NCBI RefSeq assembly: GCF_001431315.2
Contig: NZ_LKHV02000001.1
Coordinates: 744,001-808,000 of the forward strand
Reading direction: 5' to 3'
DNA from: Candidatus Berkiella cookevillensis
GTDB taxonomy: Bacteria > Pseudomonadota > Gammaproteobacteria > Berkiellales > Berkiellaceae
Length of the DNA stretch: 64,000 bases
In this document: positions 55,107 through 64,000 of the stretch, one piece after another
Numbering within the stretch: the stretch's first letter is position 1
How the letters are laid out: every line of letters starts with the position of its first letter
Notes under the pieces: generated by a model
The model's input: only the letters and a program-made list of their open reading frames with translations
Database searches by the model: none
Told to the model about the DNA's origin: nothing
Program-made: the position numbers and the translations under genes

Positions 55107-56168
55107 ATGAAGATACTTATCTGTGATGACGATAATGTAAATCTAGCAATGATAGAGAAAAATTTTTTAGAACTGGGACATAAATCAATTTTTGCATTAG
55201 ATGGTATAGATGCAATAGAAAAATTCAGCATCGAGCAGCCTGATTTGGTTTTGATCAGTGAAGATTTATCACATATAAATGGTTTTGAGACAACAAAGAA
55301 GATAAAAGAAAATTGCTATGATTTTACAGATTGGATTCCTGTTGTCTTTATGAGTAAAAACTTAGAGGATGACACAATCGCAAAAGCAATCGAGGCAGGT
55401 GCAGATTTTTTTCTGCGTAAGCCGATGTCGATTCAATTATTAAAAGCAACTATCAAGGCAATGCGTAGACTGGTATCTTATAGGCAGAATCTCATTGATT
55501 TTGGACATCAATTGAGGGAAGTAAATGATAAATTATTACTTTCTAATCAATTATTGTCGGAGTTATCACTGAAAGATCCGCTTACACTCTTGGCAAATCG
55601 AAGAGCGTTTGAAGAAAATTTAGAGCGCATCTGCCGTCAAGCAATACAGAATAGAAAGCCTGTTTCTCTTTTAATGATCGATGTAGATCATTTCAAAACC
55701 TATAATGATACTTATGGACATCAAGCCGGTGATATTTGTTTGCAGAAAGTAGCAAGTACTTTCAAATCCCCTGTGGAAGGCAGTAAAAATATTATTGCTC
55801 GATATGGTGGAGAAGAGTTTGCCATTATTCTTCCAGAGACAGAGCAAGCAGTGGCAGCTGCGATTGCAGAAAGGATTCGAGGGGCAGTACAGTTATTAGA
55901 ACTTAAAAATATTGGTACGCTGAGGGGTTTTGTGACCTTAAGTATTGGCGTATCAACCTCATCGCCCGACGTTCCTTTTACTTCAGAATCACTGGTATCG
56001 GCGGGTGATGAAGCACTTTATCATGCAAAAGAACAAGGAAGGAATATTGTTGTTGTCTCAGATCGCCAGGTTAACATGACGCGTGGCTTTCATGCCGGTA
56101 AATATAAAGTACTTAGAAAAACACCAAACGACGCAGAGAAACCGGATAGTTTGAATGATATATTATAA
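55107..56168 (+). CDS. Diguanylate cyclase with degenerate receiver domain
   Basis: 353 residues. Residues 1-120 have a response-regulator fold: ILICDDDNVNLAMI (acidic pair), VVFMSKN (Ser switch) and FFLRKPMS (Lys). The phospho-acceptor position, usually D in PDLILLDxxMP, is Ser here (PDLVLISEDLSHINGFE), so it is a pseudo-receiver. The GGDEF domain (160-330) has LTLLANRRAFEEN, LMIDVDHFKTYNDTYGHQAG and ARYGGEEFAII, an intact active site. The inhibitory RxxD motif five residues before GGEEF is replaced by GSKN, so product feedback is probably absent. It makes cyclic di-GMP. Confidence 0.9.
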   Translation: MKILICDDDNVNLAMIEKNFLELGHKSIFALDGIDAIEKFSIEQPDLVLISEDLSHINGFETTKKIKENCYDFTDWIPVVFMSKNLEDDTIAKAIEAGADFFLRKPMSIQLLKATIKAMRRLVSYRQNLIDFGHQLREVNDKLLLSNQLLSELSLKDPLTLLANRRAFEENLERICRQAIQNRKPVSLLMIDVDHFKTYNDTYGHQAGDICLQKVASTFKSPVEGSKNIIARYGGEEFAIILPETEQAVAAAIAERIRGAVQLLELKNIGTLRGFVTLSIGVSTSSPDVPFTSESLVSAGDEALYHAKEQGRNIVVVSDRQVNMTRGFHAGKYKVLRKTPNDAEKPDSLNDIL

Positions 56169-56221
56169 GCTGATAATTATGGTATAGTTCGTTAAAGAAA
56201 CTTATCTTAATAGTTGTATTT

Positions 56222-57046
56222 GTGAATAAAATTGGTAGACTTTCTAAAATGGTGGTGTCTCATACATCGCCAGTATCTTATGCGCTTCCCCTTGGAGAAT
56301 TTTTATTGCCATTGAATGATTTAATTGGTAAATCATTCGCATTAGAGTTTACTGGTCTTATTCAGTGTATTGCTTGTGGTCGCGAGATCAAAAAAAGCTT
56401 CCAACAAGGTTATTGTTTTCCCTGCACTCGGAAATTAGCACAATGCGACTTATGCATTCTTAAGCCTGTATTGTGCCATTATCATAAAGGCACTTGTCGA
56501 GAGCCTCTGTGGGGAGAGACACATTGTATGATTCCTCATGTCGTATACTTATCCAATACATCTGGTTTAAAAATTGGTATTACACGAAAAAACCAAGTAC
56601 CTACGCGATGGATTGATCAAGGTGCTGTTGCTGCTATTCCTGTTTTTGAGGTTTCTACACGTCGTATCTCTGGAATTATTGAAGCTGAAATGGGTAAAAG
56701 TATGTCTGATAGAACCAGTTGGCAAGCGATGTTGAAGGGGGGGATACCGCCACTCAATCTTGTTGCAGAAAAACATAAACTGATTACAGCAACTCAAGAT
56801 TTACTTGAAAAAACACGCACCGAATTTCCTAACGAACAGATTAACATTGTTCGTTCAGATGAGGTTTTTGAATTTCAGTATCCAGTTTTAAAATATCCAA
56901 GCAAAGTGACTTCTTTATCTTTTGATAAGACTCCTAGAATTGAAGGATCTTTGCTTGGCATCAAGGGACAATATCTTATCTTTGATGTTGGGGTTGTCAA
57001 TATGCGAAATTTTGGGGGATATAACCTTAAGCTTTTATTGCTCTGA
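56222..57046 (+). CDS. DUF2797-family zinc protein
   Basis: 274 residues from GTG; no strong ribosome site, so the start is uncertain. Cysteine pairs CIACGREIKKSFQQGYCFPC and CDLCILKPVLC form one or two zinc knuckles, followed by GTCREPLWGETHC and HVVYLSNTSGLKIGITRKNQ with VPTRWIDQGA, the DUF2797 core. The latter segment has the order of a GIY-YIG-like strand pair (VYLS...LKIGITR...R), which may be a relative of that nuclease fold. Function unknown. Confidence 0.8.
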   Translation: MNKIGRLSKMVVSHTSPVSYALPLGEFLLPLNDLIGKSFALEFTGLIQCIACGREIKKSFQQGYCFPCTRKLAQCDLCILKPVLCHYHKGTCREPLWGETHCMIPHVVYLSNTSGLKIGITRKNQVPTRWIDQGAVAAIPVFEVSTRRISGIIEAEMGKSMSDRTSWQAMLKGGIPPLNLVAEKHKLITATQDLLEKTRTEFPNEQINIVRSDEVFEFQYPVLKYPSKVTSLSFDKTPRIEGSLLGIKGQYLIFDVGVVNMRNFGGYNLKLLLL

Positions 57047-57269
57047 TAGCGGATATTCTTGAGCTGGTTTTTCATGTTGTTTTGGTGGGCCCAAAGCAAG
57101 CCATCGCGAATAAAGTAGCATACTCTATGCCTAATACTTCTTCAGTACTTGACCAACGTTGTCTTTATCAAGACAAGAGTTGACTCCTTATCTTAATTTA
57201 GACGATCAACTTTGGTAAAATGGGTATTTTTGATTATTCATTAAGTCATTATGTATTCGTGAGGTAAAC

Positions 57270-60200
57270 ATGAAGTCCGGTCCAGACACAGAGATGAAAC
57301 GAAAAAGAGATGAAATGGATTACTCTGAAGATATTAATTTAATGTATAAAAAAAAGAAAGCTCAAGACAGTGCAGAAAACCAAATAAAATTTAACAATCA
57401 ATCACTTGAAGAAAAATATCAAACGGTAATTAAAGATCCGCTTTATACTAAAATTTCTATTGAAACATTACATGAATGTTTTTGCTTGCTCGAAGAAGCG
57501 GGGTGGAATGAAGCAGAACACAGCAAATTGTACATGGGACTTCTGAATAATCCCAACTATGCGAAAGATTTGGTGGATTATTTTAAACAATTAAAAGCAT
57601 GCGGATATGTTTTCGAGGAATATGAAATATACTATTGCAAAGGAATTAAATATGCTTGTTATACTAAAGATTTAACTGAAAGTTTTGGATGTTTTGAAAA
57701 AATAGAAGCTCCTCTTAATACAAAAGGCTTATTTTTGCTTCAGCCAATGATTGAAAAATCAAAAGAGGCTCATCATTTATTTCCGTATTTAAAAGAACTC
57801 AATGAGATGGGATTTACAGATGAAATCATCTATTCAAAATTGATTGAGTATTCTGGTTACGCTAAAGAATTAATGGAATCTTTGAAATATTTAAAAGAAA
57901 AGGGATTTTACTATTCTGAATGTAAAAAGATGTATATCAATTTAATGCATCAAGCTTCTTTTGCTAGAGAATTGATTGAATGTATTCAAAATTTTAAAGA
58001 AATGGGATATAGCTATACTCAGCATCAAAGATATTATGATAGTTTAATTGATTATCCTCATCAGGCTAGAAAACTTGTTCAGGCTTTTAAAGATTTAAAA
58101 GAAGCGGGATTTAGCTATGAGAGCCATTCATTGCTTTATGATGTAATAGCAGCTATGCCTGAAAAAGCTAAAGAATGTATAGGGTGCTATAAAGAAATTG
58201 AAAACTTTGGTTTTCCCTTAGAAAAAAGCAAGATTCTTTTTTTGTCTGTAATAAACAATTCTGATTATTCATTAAAGCTCCTCAAGGGATTTCTTTTATT
58301 AAAAGACTCTGGTTTTAACTTAGAAGAACATGAGCAGCTTTACTGGAAATTAACAAACAGACCCTCTATGGCTGATCAAATAGCTGAAGGATTTGAGCTG
58401 CTTAAAGAAATAGGTTTTGAATATACAGAATACCCATTGTTGTATCAGAAATTTTTGGATAATATAGAAAATATTGAGTTATTCTTAATAAAATGTAGAA
58501 GTTTTAATGCGGGTGTATTTCCTTACACGCAGTTTAAATCTTTTTATCATGCTTCTATACTTTATCCTGATTTTGCCCAATATATCATAAATAATTTAAT
58601 CATTTTTAATCCCAAAGATCATGTTTCATTATTTAATGATATATTTTCATTATTAACTGTTTTAAATCCTAATCGTAGCCTAATTATAAGAAAAATTAAA
58701 AAACTAGTTCAATATGCTGATACAAATGTCATTTTAACGCCCATTGATGAAGGGTTTATCCAGCAGAAAAAAGAATTGAACGCTCTTTTAAGAGAGGAGT
58801 TCAGCTTTGTGGAAGGCCCTCTTAAGAAGGCATCTGCTACTTACGAAATTGAGCGCATTCTAAAACAAATAGCTGAATGTAATGGAGAGGGTGTTCGTCT
58901 TGATTACACTGATTGGCGTTGTTATGTATTGACGCTTCCCAATCAGGAGACTATCAATATAAGCTTACTCCTAAGAAATGCCAATTTAAGCCAGTTAGAA
59001 CTCAATGATTCTCTCCTAAACTCAATAGATAAAATGATTAAATCAATTTATTCAGAATGGGATGAAATGCTTGGTCGTGCAGAAAAGACTGTACAAACAT
59101 TAAATGATTGTTTGAAAAAAGCATTGTATACGTATATAGGTAATTATCGATATAAAAATATTGGGCTTGTTTTCCGAGCTGAGGCACTTGATGATAAATT
59201 TTCAATTATCAAAGTTGCAGAACATAAAAATAAAGAAGCATTACTTTGTTTTATATTGGGTTGTTTAATTAATGATGCAACTAATAAACTTAATAATTTA
59301 GCAATTCCTCCTCAAGTCGAGGATATTCTTCTTGATAGAGCTGAGTTTTTAACAAACGAAGTACTTGCCGGGCGTTTAGCGAATCCTTGGTATTTTCCGG
59401 CGTTGACTAGTTTTAGTGCAAGCAAAAAAGGATCGGTTGCTTTTCAAAAAGCAGGAATGGTTCGAACAAAGTTAGAAAATCCTCCTAGCGTACTCCCAAT
59501 TGTAAATAAGCTTGAAAATGAGGTTCTTTTTTCACAAGGAGAACAAATCATAACCACTCAAGGGCCTGGATTTTATGTTGCACGAATCATAAATAGCCCT
59601 TCATTAGAAAAGGCAAATCAATATTGGTCAGATCAGGCGCTTCAATGGGCATTAGAACATTATTTATCTAAGCCATATAAAGAGTGTCCGAGTACTATTA
59701 AGATAGGAGATAAAAATATTAACCGACCTAATCATAATCTACCGCATGTATTTAGGGTGAAAAATGCCATTGAATTAGTGATTCATTATTTTTCTCGATA
59801 TGCGATAGAGGATGATTTTAAAGAGTTTTGTCAAGAATGTTCTTTAGAAGAAATAGAATGGCTTCGAGTTGCGGCCGCTTTTAGTGTAACTGGTCGAGAA
59901 AGTGAGATTAATGCTGGTAGCGATCTTGAACGATATGATAGATATCGAGAGTCATCAGCCACTCATTTTATAGATTTCGTGAATAAAACAAAAAATATGC
60001 AGTTGCCTGAGGTCGCACACATGGCAGAACGTGTAAAACATGTTGTTCGATATATGGGAAATCCCAGTTATGAAAAGCAATCTGACGGTGCATTTGGTAT
60101 TAATAACCATCCTGACGCCAGCGAGCGTCAACGCAGAAATTTTTATTATCGAATTCTATCGGTGGCCCATAAATTAGATTTACCTCGTTGTTATACTGCC

Positions 60201-60503
60201 TCTCAGTATGAAGCGTCGATGAAACTTTGCCATGATTTATCTTTAGTAAGCGATAGCCAAAAAAATGATTATTTAGAAATGATTCGGTATAACATTGAAC
60301 TCATAAAAGCCCATGGAGGACTTTTAAGTTGCGACTTGACGATGCAGGGGAAATTTGTTGATACTCATATTCCTTATCAACCTATTTATGTGGAGTCTAG
60401 CACTTCTCTTAAACGTATTTATGAAATCAGTCAAACAATTACTAAACCAGAGATAATGAATCCAATCTCGACTCGACACGATATCGTGTGTTTAAGCCCC
60501 TAA
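57270..60503 (+). CDS. 1077-residue protein: 34-residue helical repeats, R-S-E mART domain and SidE-type PDE domain; effector candidate
   Basis: Residues 10-13 and 27-30 (KRKR and KKKK) could form a bipartite nuclear signal. About 74-447 hold some eleven 34-residue repeats with consensus LKExGFxYxEHxxLYxxL followed by IxxPxYAKELxexFKx. Residues 620-770 show the R-S-E signature of mono-ADP-ribosyltransferases: Arg636 in GLVFRAEAL, LTSFSAS at 712-718, Glu749-x-Glu751 in ENEVLF. Residues 815-980 match the SidE phosphodiesterase: RPNHNLPHVFRV (His822), VTGRESE (Glu877) and AHKLDLPRCY (His967). SidE enzymes use mART plus PDE to attach phosphoribosyl-ubiquitin to serine, but with PDE before mART and a DUB in front. 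Here the order is reversed and no DUB is seen. Activity inferred. Confidence 0.72.
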   Translation: MKSGPDTEMKRKRDEMDYSEDINLMYKKKKAQDSAENQIKFNNQSLEEKYQTVIKDPLYTKISIETLHECFCLLEEAGWNEAEHSKLYMGLLNNPNYAKDLVDYFKQLKACGYVFEEYEIYYCKGIKYACYTKDLTESFGCFEKIEAPLNTKGLFLLQPMIEKSKEAHHLFPYLKELNEMGFTDEIIYSKLIEYSGYAKELMESLKYLKEKGFYYSECKKMYINLMHQASFARELIECIQNFKEMGYSYTQHQRYYDSLIDYPHQARKLVQAFKDLKEAGFSYESHSLLYDVIAAMPEKAKECIGCYKEIENFGFPLEKSKILFLSVINNSDYSLKLLKGFLLLKDSGFNLEEHEQLYWKLTNRPSMADQIAEGFELLKEIGFEYTEYPLLYQKFLDNIENIELFLIKCRSFNAGVFPYTQFKSFYHASILYPDFAQYIINNLIIFNPKDHVSLFNDIFSLLTVLNPNRSLIIRKIKKLVQYADTNVILTPIDEGFIQQKKELNALLREEFSFVEGPLKKASATYEIERILKQIAECNGEGVRLDYTDWRCYVLTLPNQETINISLLLRNANLSQLELNDSLLNSIDKMIKSIYSEWDEMLGRAEKTVQTLNDCLKKALYTYIGNYRYKNIGLVFRAEALDDKFSIIKVAEHKNKEALLCFILGCLINDATNKLNNLAIPPQVEDILLDRAEFLTNEVLAGRLANPWYFPALTSFSASKKGSVAFQKAGMVRTKLENPPSVLPIVNKLENEVLFSQGEQIITTQGPGFYVARIINSPSLEKANQYWSDQALQWALEHYLSKPYKECPSTIKIGDKNINRPNHNLPHVFRVKNAIELVIHYFSRYAIEDDFKEFCQECSLEEIEWLRVAAAFSVTGRESEINAGSDLERYDRYRESSATHFIDFVNKTKNMQLPEVAHMAERVKHVVRYMGNPSYEKQSDGAFGINNHPDASERQRRNFYYRILSVAHKLDLPRCYTASQYEASMKLCHDLSLVSDSQKNDYLEMIRYNIELIKAHGGLLSCDLTMQGKFVDTHIPYQPIYVESSTSLKRIYEISQTITKPEIMNPISTRHDIVCLSP

Positions 60504-60574
60504 ATAATGGAAAGCGCTTTGCAAAGGGAGGGATATAGTTGGTTTATTTTTCTATGAATTTTGAGAGTATTGTA

Positions 60575-60602
60575 GGGCGGACAAAGCAAAGCGTGTCCGC
60601 CC
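60575..60602. repeat. GC-rich hairpin between convergent genes
   Basis: GGGCGGACA (60575-60583) and TGTCCGCCC (60594-60602) are exact reverse complements with a ten-base loop AAGCAAAGCG. The pattern GTAGGGCGGAC-AAAGC-GTCCGCC resembles short palindromic intergenic repeats found in many proteobacteria. It lies between convergent genes and may help end transcription, though the T-run is missing. Confidence 0.55.
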
Positions 60603-60612
60603 CCTTGTTACT

Positions 60613-61983
60613 TTAAACTATCCTAGCTGTATCTGATTTGCTTGCCTTCTTCATTACCATATTCCAGTCTGGTTTCTTAATCAAACGCAATACACGATTG
60701 AATAGCAGCACAAGTGCAGAGATATTAATCAACAACATCAAGTTCATGAATAAATCTGCTAATGTCCATACAAAAGTTACAGTGAAGTAAGCACCCAATG
60801 GGATGGATAAAATAAAGATATATTGAAAAACTTTAATATATTTACGACTAAATAAAAATTCAATTGCTTTATCCGCACAAAATGACCATGTCAAAATAGT
60901 AGTAAAAGCAAAGAAAAAGAGTGTGATAGTGATTAAATGTCCGGCCCAATCATATCCAAAACCTTTTTTGAAGGCCTCAATACATACATTTGTGCTTTCT
61001 AAGTCAGTAATAAGCCATGCGTCTGTTACCATCAAGACCAAGCCTGTCAGCATGCACACGATCATGACAATTAATGGTGAAAGTGTACTAATCAAACCTT
61101 GAGTCAATGCTGTGCGTACACGGTTTGTTTTGCTGTCAACAGATGAGTGTAAAATAGGTGCAATACCGACACCGCAATCTGTTGCAAACAAGCCTCTGTC
61201 AAATCCAGTTCTTATGCCTTCTAATACGGTGTAGCCAATGACACCTGATGCCATGGGTAAGGGTTGAAATGCAGCTTTTAAGATCAATGCAAGAGAAGGA
61301 ATGATTTTTTCGAAGTTCATCAGTATCAGTGATCCACAGGCTACTATATAGAAGAGAGCCATTAATGGAACCACTCTGGAGACAACTGCAGAAAATCGGT
61401 GTAATCCGCCTAAAATAACACCACCGACTAAGATGGACATAAGCACGCCAATCAGCATTGGATGGATACCTGCCTCCATAATAGGAAGGGCAAGAGAATT
61501 CATTTGCACAAAGTTTCCAACTGTAAATGCTGTGAGAATTGTAATAATACAAAAGAATTTAGCGGTCTTTTTAAGGCCAAGTGCTCTATGTAGGTAATAC
61601 ATAGGCCCACCCACATATTCTCCTGCTTCATCTCGGGTGCGATATAAAACACCCAAAGTACAACCCACAAATTTTAGGACGGAGCCAAGGATTGCCATAA
61701 CCCACATCCAAAATAGTGCCCCTGGACCACCCATTGTAAGTGCAACAGCAATACCAGCGATATTTCCGGTTCCAAGGTTGCCACCCAACACCGCGGATAA
61801 TGCGCTAAATGAAGTCGCATGACCATCTTCTTTGAGCTCTCTATCGCCAATGAAGAATGACCACGCACGTGATATATGCGTAATTTGTACAAATCGTAAT
61901 TTGATGGAAAAATAGAGGCCAACAATGGCTAAAACGGGGATAAAGAAGTATAAAGAAAGGCTTGTTTTTATTAGTTCTATCAT
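60613..61983 (-). CDS. Alanine/glycine:cation symporter (AGCS family)
   Basis: 456 residues with about 10-11 membrane segments. The family signature GGNLGTGNIAGIAVALTMGG with PGALFWMWVMAILG (near residue 67-100) is clear, and GGPMYYLHRALG, GFDRGLFATDCGVGIAPILH and TLFFFAFTTILTWSF are also typical of AGCS/DagA/AlsT. It takes up alanine or glycine with Na+ or H+. Amino-acid import fits an intracellular lifestyle. Monocistronic. Confidence 0.93.
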   Translation of the reverse strand: MIELIKTSLSLYFFIPVLAIVGLYFSIKLRFVQITHISRAWSFFIGDRELKEDGHATSFSALSAVLGGNLGTGNIAGIAVALTMGGPGALFWMWVMAILGSVLKFVGCTLGVLYRTRDEAGEYVGGPMYYLHRALGLKKTAKFFCIITILTAFTVGNFVQMNSLALPIMEAGIHPMLIGVLMSILVGGVILGGLHRFSAVVSRVVPLMALFYIVACGSLILMNFEKIIPSLALILKAAFQPLPMASGVIGYTVLEGIRTGFDRGLFATDCGVGIAPILHSSVDSKTNRVRTALTQGLISTLSPLIVMIVCMLTGLVLMVTDAWLITDLESTNVCIEAFKKGFGYDWAGHLITITLFFFAFTTILTWSFCADKAIEFLFSRKYIKVFQYIFILSIPLGAYFTVTFVWTLADLFMNLMLLINISALVLLFNRVLRLIKKPDWNMVMKKASKSDTARIV

Positions 61984-62247
61984 TATGTTGGGTAGGTTTA
62001 CAAATAAAAATCAACATTTTACGGAGGCACTGTTACTTAGTCAATTTGTAATGATAAATAGCTGAGTAAAACATATGTGCAGATACACTAAAACTATTGT
62101 TTCCTAATTAATTGAATTTAATAATAAATTTTTTAAATTTATATCGTATTTTAAAGAATACGACTTAATAGTTTTATCGTTGCCTCAATATTAGACAATT
62201 AACTAAATGCATATAATTAGCTTTTTAACTTATTAGTTTTTCAAAAA

Positions 62248-64000
62248 TTAGGACTTAGGACTTTCTTTTAGCAACTCTTCTAATTGATGTGTAACCGCTA
62301 AAGGCGTGCTGGTGTTTTTGGCAAACAGCTGATACACAACAGGTATGATGAAGAGTGTGAAAAAAGTCATAATGAGCACACCAAAGAGAATCACAAGTCC
62401 AAGCACATAGCGCGTTTCAGCGCCTGCCCCAAAAGAGTAAATTAATGGCAGTGCGCCTATGATAGTTGTTGTAGATGTCATGATAATGGGGCGAAATCTA
62501 ATTTTCGATGCCTCAATAATGGCATTATAAAAACTTAAACCCTCATCTCGTAATTGATTGATAAATTCAACAATCAATATACCATTTTTGGTTGCAAGCC
62601 CTACTAACATAATAAGCCCAATTTCACTGTAGATATTGAGTGTTTGGTTGAAGAGCCATAATCCAAGCAAAGCACCAAAGAGTGCTAAAGGAACGGTGAA
62701 CATAATAATGAAAGGGTGAATAAAGCTTTCAAATTGTCCTGCCAATACTAAAAAGACAACGATTAACGACAAGATAAAAATATAAAATATTGAAGAACCT
62801 GATTCTTTATAATCTAAAGATTCGCCTTTATATCCGATTGATATCGTATCGGATTTGCCATTTTGTGCATCTTTAACGATTGTTTCAAGATAGTTCAAAG
62901 CATCGCTGAGCGCATATCCCTGAGCAAGATTTGCGTCTATCGTAATACTTCTTAAGCGATTGTAACGATTTAAAGTGGCTGCATCCGCAGATTCTTCAAG
63001 TGTGATGAGATTCGAAAGAGGGATGAGTTGATTGCTAAGATGCGAACGAACATAAATATTACTAATATCAATCGGTGTTTTCTGGAGTGTTTTTTCACCT
63101 TCAATGATGACATCGTATTCTTCACCACGTTGCGTGAAAGTCGTGACACGTCTAGAGCCTAATAAGCTTTCAAGACTGCGATTGATTTCAATGAGGGGCA
63201 CACCCAAATCGCCAGCCCGATTACGATCAATTTTTATGCTGATTTGTGGCTTTGTTTCTTTATAGTCATAATCAATATCAATTAATTTATCATTTTCTTT
63301 AACTTTTTCTAAAATAATATCGCGTATTTGAGCAAGCTCTTCATAGGTGGCACCCCCTAGCACAAATTGAACGCTTTTATTGGTGCCGCGCGATAATCCT
63401 TGTCGCACAACCGGGAAAATATTAACACCCACTAAGTCTTTAGTCAGCTCTTGTAATTCTTTGACATAATCCCAAATAGGTTTTCTGCCAGATGCCCAAT
63501 CATTCAGAACAATAATACCGATACCTGTATTAAAAGAGGCCGTATTGTTGAGTGATCGTGGCGCTCTAATAAGCAAACGATTAAATTCACCTGTTTCAAC
63601 ATATTTCATTAATCGCTTTTCGATTTCGTTCATATGTTCAGTCATATAAGCATCAGAAGTACCTTCTGGCCCTGAGATACTAAGAAAAATAACACCTCTA
63701 TCTTCTTTAGGGGTAAACTCAGCCGGGATTGTTTTGACTAAGAAATAGCAAGCAATAGCTATACTGAAGAAGGTTAATAAAATGAAAAAAGGTTTTTGCA
63801 GAAAATATTTTAAAGAAGATATGTATTTTTCTCGTGCATAATCAATAAAGCTATCCATCCAACGGGTGAAAAATATTTTACGCTCAGATGAAGAGAGTAT
63901 TTTAGAAGACATCATGGAGCACAAGGTGAGTGCTACAAAGCTGGAGAAAATAACCGATGCTGCCATTGCAACAGCAAATTCCGAAAATAACCTGCCAACA
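62248..64000 (-). CDS. RND-type multidrug efflux permease (AcrB/MexF-like), 5' part outside the window
   Basis: 584 C-terminal residues are visible; the frame runs off the right edge (GRLFSEFAVAMAASVIF at the edge). The C-terminal half of an HAE1-type RND pump is seen: transmembrane segment 7 (FILLTFFSIAIACYFLVKTI), the second porter domain (FTPKEDRGVIFLSISGPEGTS... GSRRVTTFTQRGEEYDVI), and segments 8-12 with FESFIHPFIIMFTVPLALFG and GLATKNGILIVEFINQLRDEG. It exports drugs or other amphiphiles with a periplasmic adaptor and an outer-membrane channel; those genes would be upstream. The short C-terminus lacks any extra domain. Confidence 0.92.
   Translation of the reverse strand, partial: VGRLFSEFAVAMAASVIFSSFVALTLCSMMSSKILSSSERKIFFTRWMDSFIDYAREKYISSLKYFLQKPFFILLTFFSIAIACYFLVKTIPAEFTPKEDRGVIFLSISGPEGTSDAYMTEHMNEIEKRLMKYVETGEFNRLLIRAPRSLNNTASFNTGIGIIVLNDWASGRKPIWDYVKELQELTKDLVGVNIFPVVRQGLSRGTNKSVQFVLGGATYEELAQIRDIILEKVKENDKLIDIDYDYKETKPQISIKIDRNRAGDLGVPLIEINRSLESLLGSRRVTTFTQRGEEYDVIIEGEKTLQKTPIDISNIYVRSHLSNQLIPLSNLITLEESADAATLNRYNRLRSITIDANLAQGYALSDALNYLETIVKDAQNGKSDTISIGYKGESLDYKESGSSIFYIFILSLIVVFLVLAGQFESFIHPFIIMFTVPLALFGALLGLWLFNQTLNIYSEIGLIMLVGLATKNGILIVEFINQLRDEGLSFYNAIIEASKIRFRPIIMTSTTTIIGALPLIYSFGAGAETRYVLGLVILFGVLIMTFFTLFIIPVVYQLFAKNTSTPLAVTHQLEELLKESPKS

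Overview
The window is about 64 kb of AT-rich gammaproteobacterial chromosome. The housekeeping core (thrS-infC-rpmI-rplT-pheS-pheT-ihfA, uvrB, aspC, tRNA-Asn/Val/Pro, phaC, a Tus-like protein) is gammaproteobacterial. It sits beside many eukaryote-like proteins: two protein kinases, an ankyrin protein, a SNARE-like protein with a prenylation motif, lipase-fold proteins, and a very large protein with ADP-ribosyltransferase and SidE-type phosphodiesterase signatures. That mixture fits an intracellular member of the Legionellales (Legionella/Coxiella/Berkiella type). The genus is inference; no secretion machinery lies in the window.

Layout. 1-1.9 kb: end of an AAA ATPase, a truncated methyltransferase, a decayed nucleotidyltransferase and tRNA-Asn. 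1.9-5.3 kb: aspC and uvrB. 5.3-16.6 kb: an accessory island beginning at tRNA-Val with a tyrosine integrase, followed by a TIR-domain gene and a SIR2-like DUF4917 gene (a possible two-gene NAD-based defence system), a HigBA-Phd toxin-antitoxin cassette, an IS element that has cut an ATP-grasp peptide maturase, a HEPN/MNT module and a metallophosphoesterase. 17.5-24.1 kb: two divergent radical-SAM peptide loci, one decayed and one intact, each with a small precursor carrying a VSGG leader and a secreted protease. 24.3-32.3 kb: effector-like genes, including the kinases and the SNARE mimic. 33-40.4 kb: translation operon, ihfA and tRNA-Pro. 40.6-41.3 kb: a compact 641-bp unit with 117-bp inverted ends enclosing one DUF559 nuclease gene. 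41.3-52 kb: S66 peptidase, a second toxin-antitoxin pair, a phosphotransferase and further effector candidates. 52-57 kb: Tus-like protein with a Ter-like site, PHA synthase, a GGDEF protein with a pseudo-receiver, and DUF2797. 57.3-60.5 kb: the 1077-residue repeat/mART/PDE protein. 60.6-64 kb: AGCS symporter and a partial RND pump.

The most notable points are: (i) a SidE-like pair of catalytic domains in reversed order (mART before PDE) behind about eleven 34-residue helical repeats; (ii) a Q-SNARE-like protein ending in a CaaL box; (iii) the TIR + SIR2-like pair beside an integrase; (iv) three related peptide precursors served by different maturases; (v) a PheT that lacks the whole N-terminal tRNA-binding (B2) domain; (vi) the DUF559 inverted-repeat unit. 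All functional assignments are from reading motifs; no database search was run.
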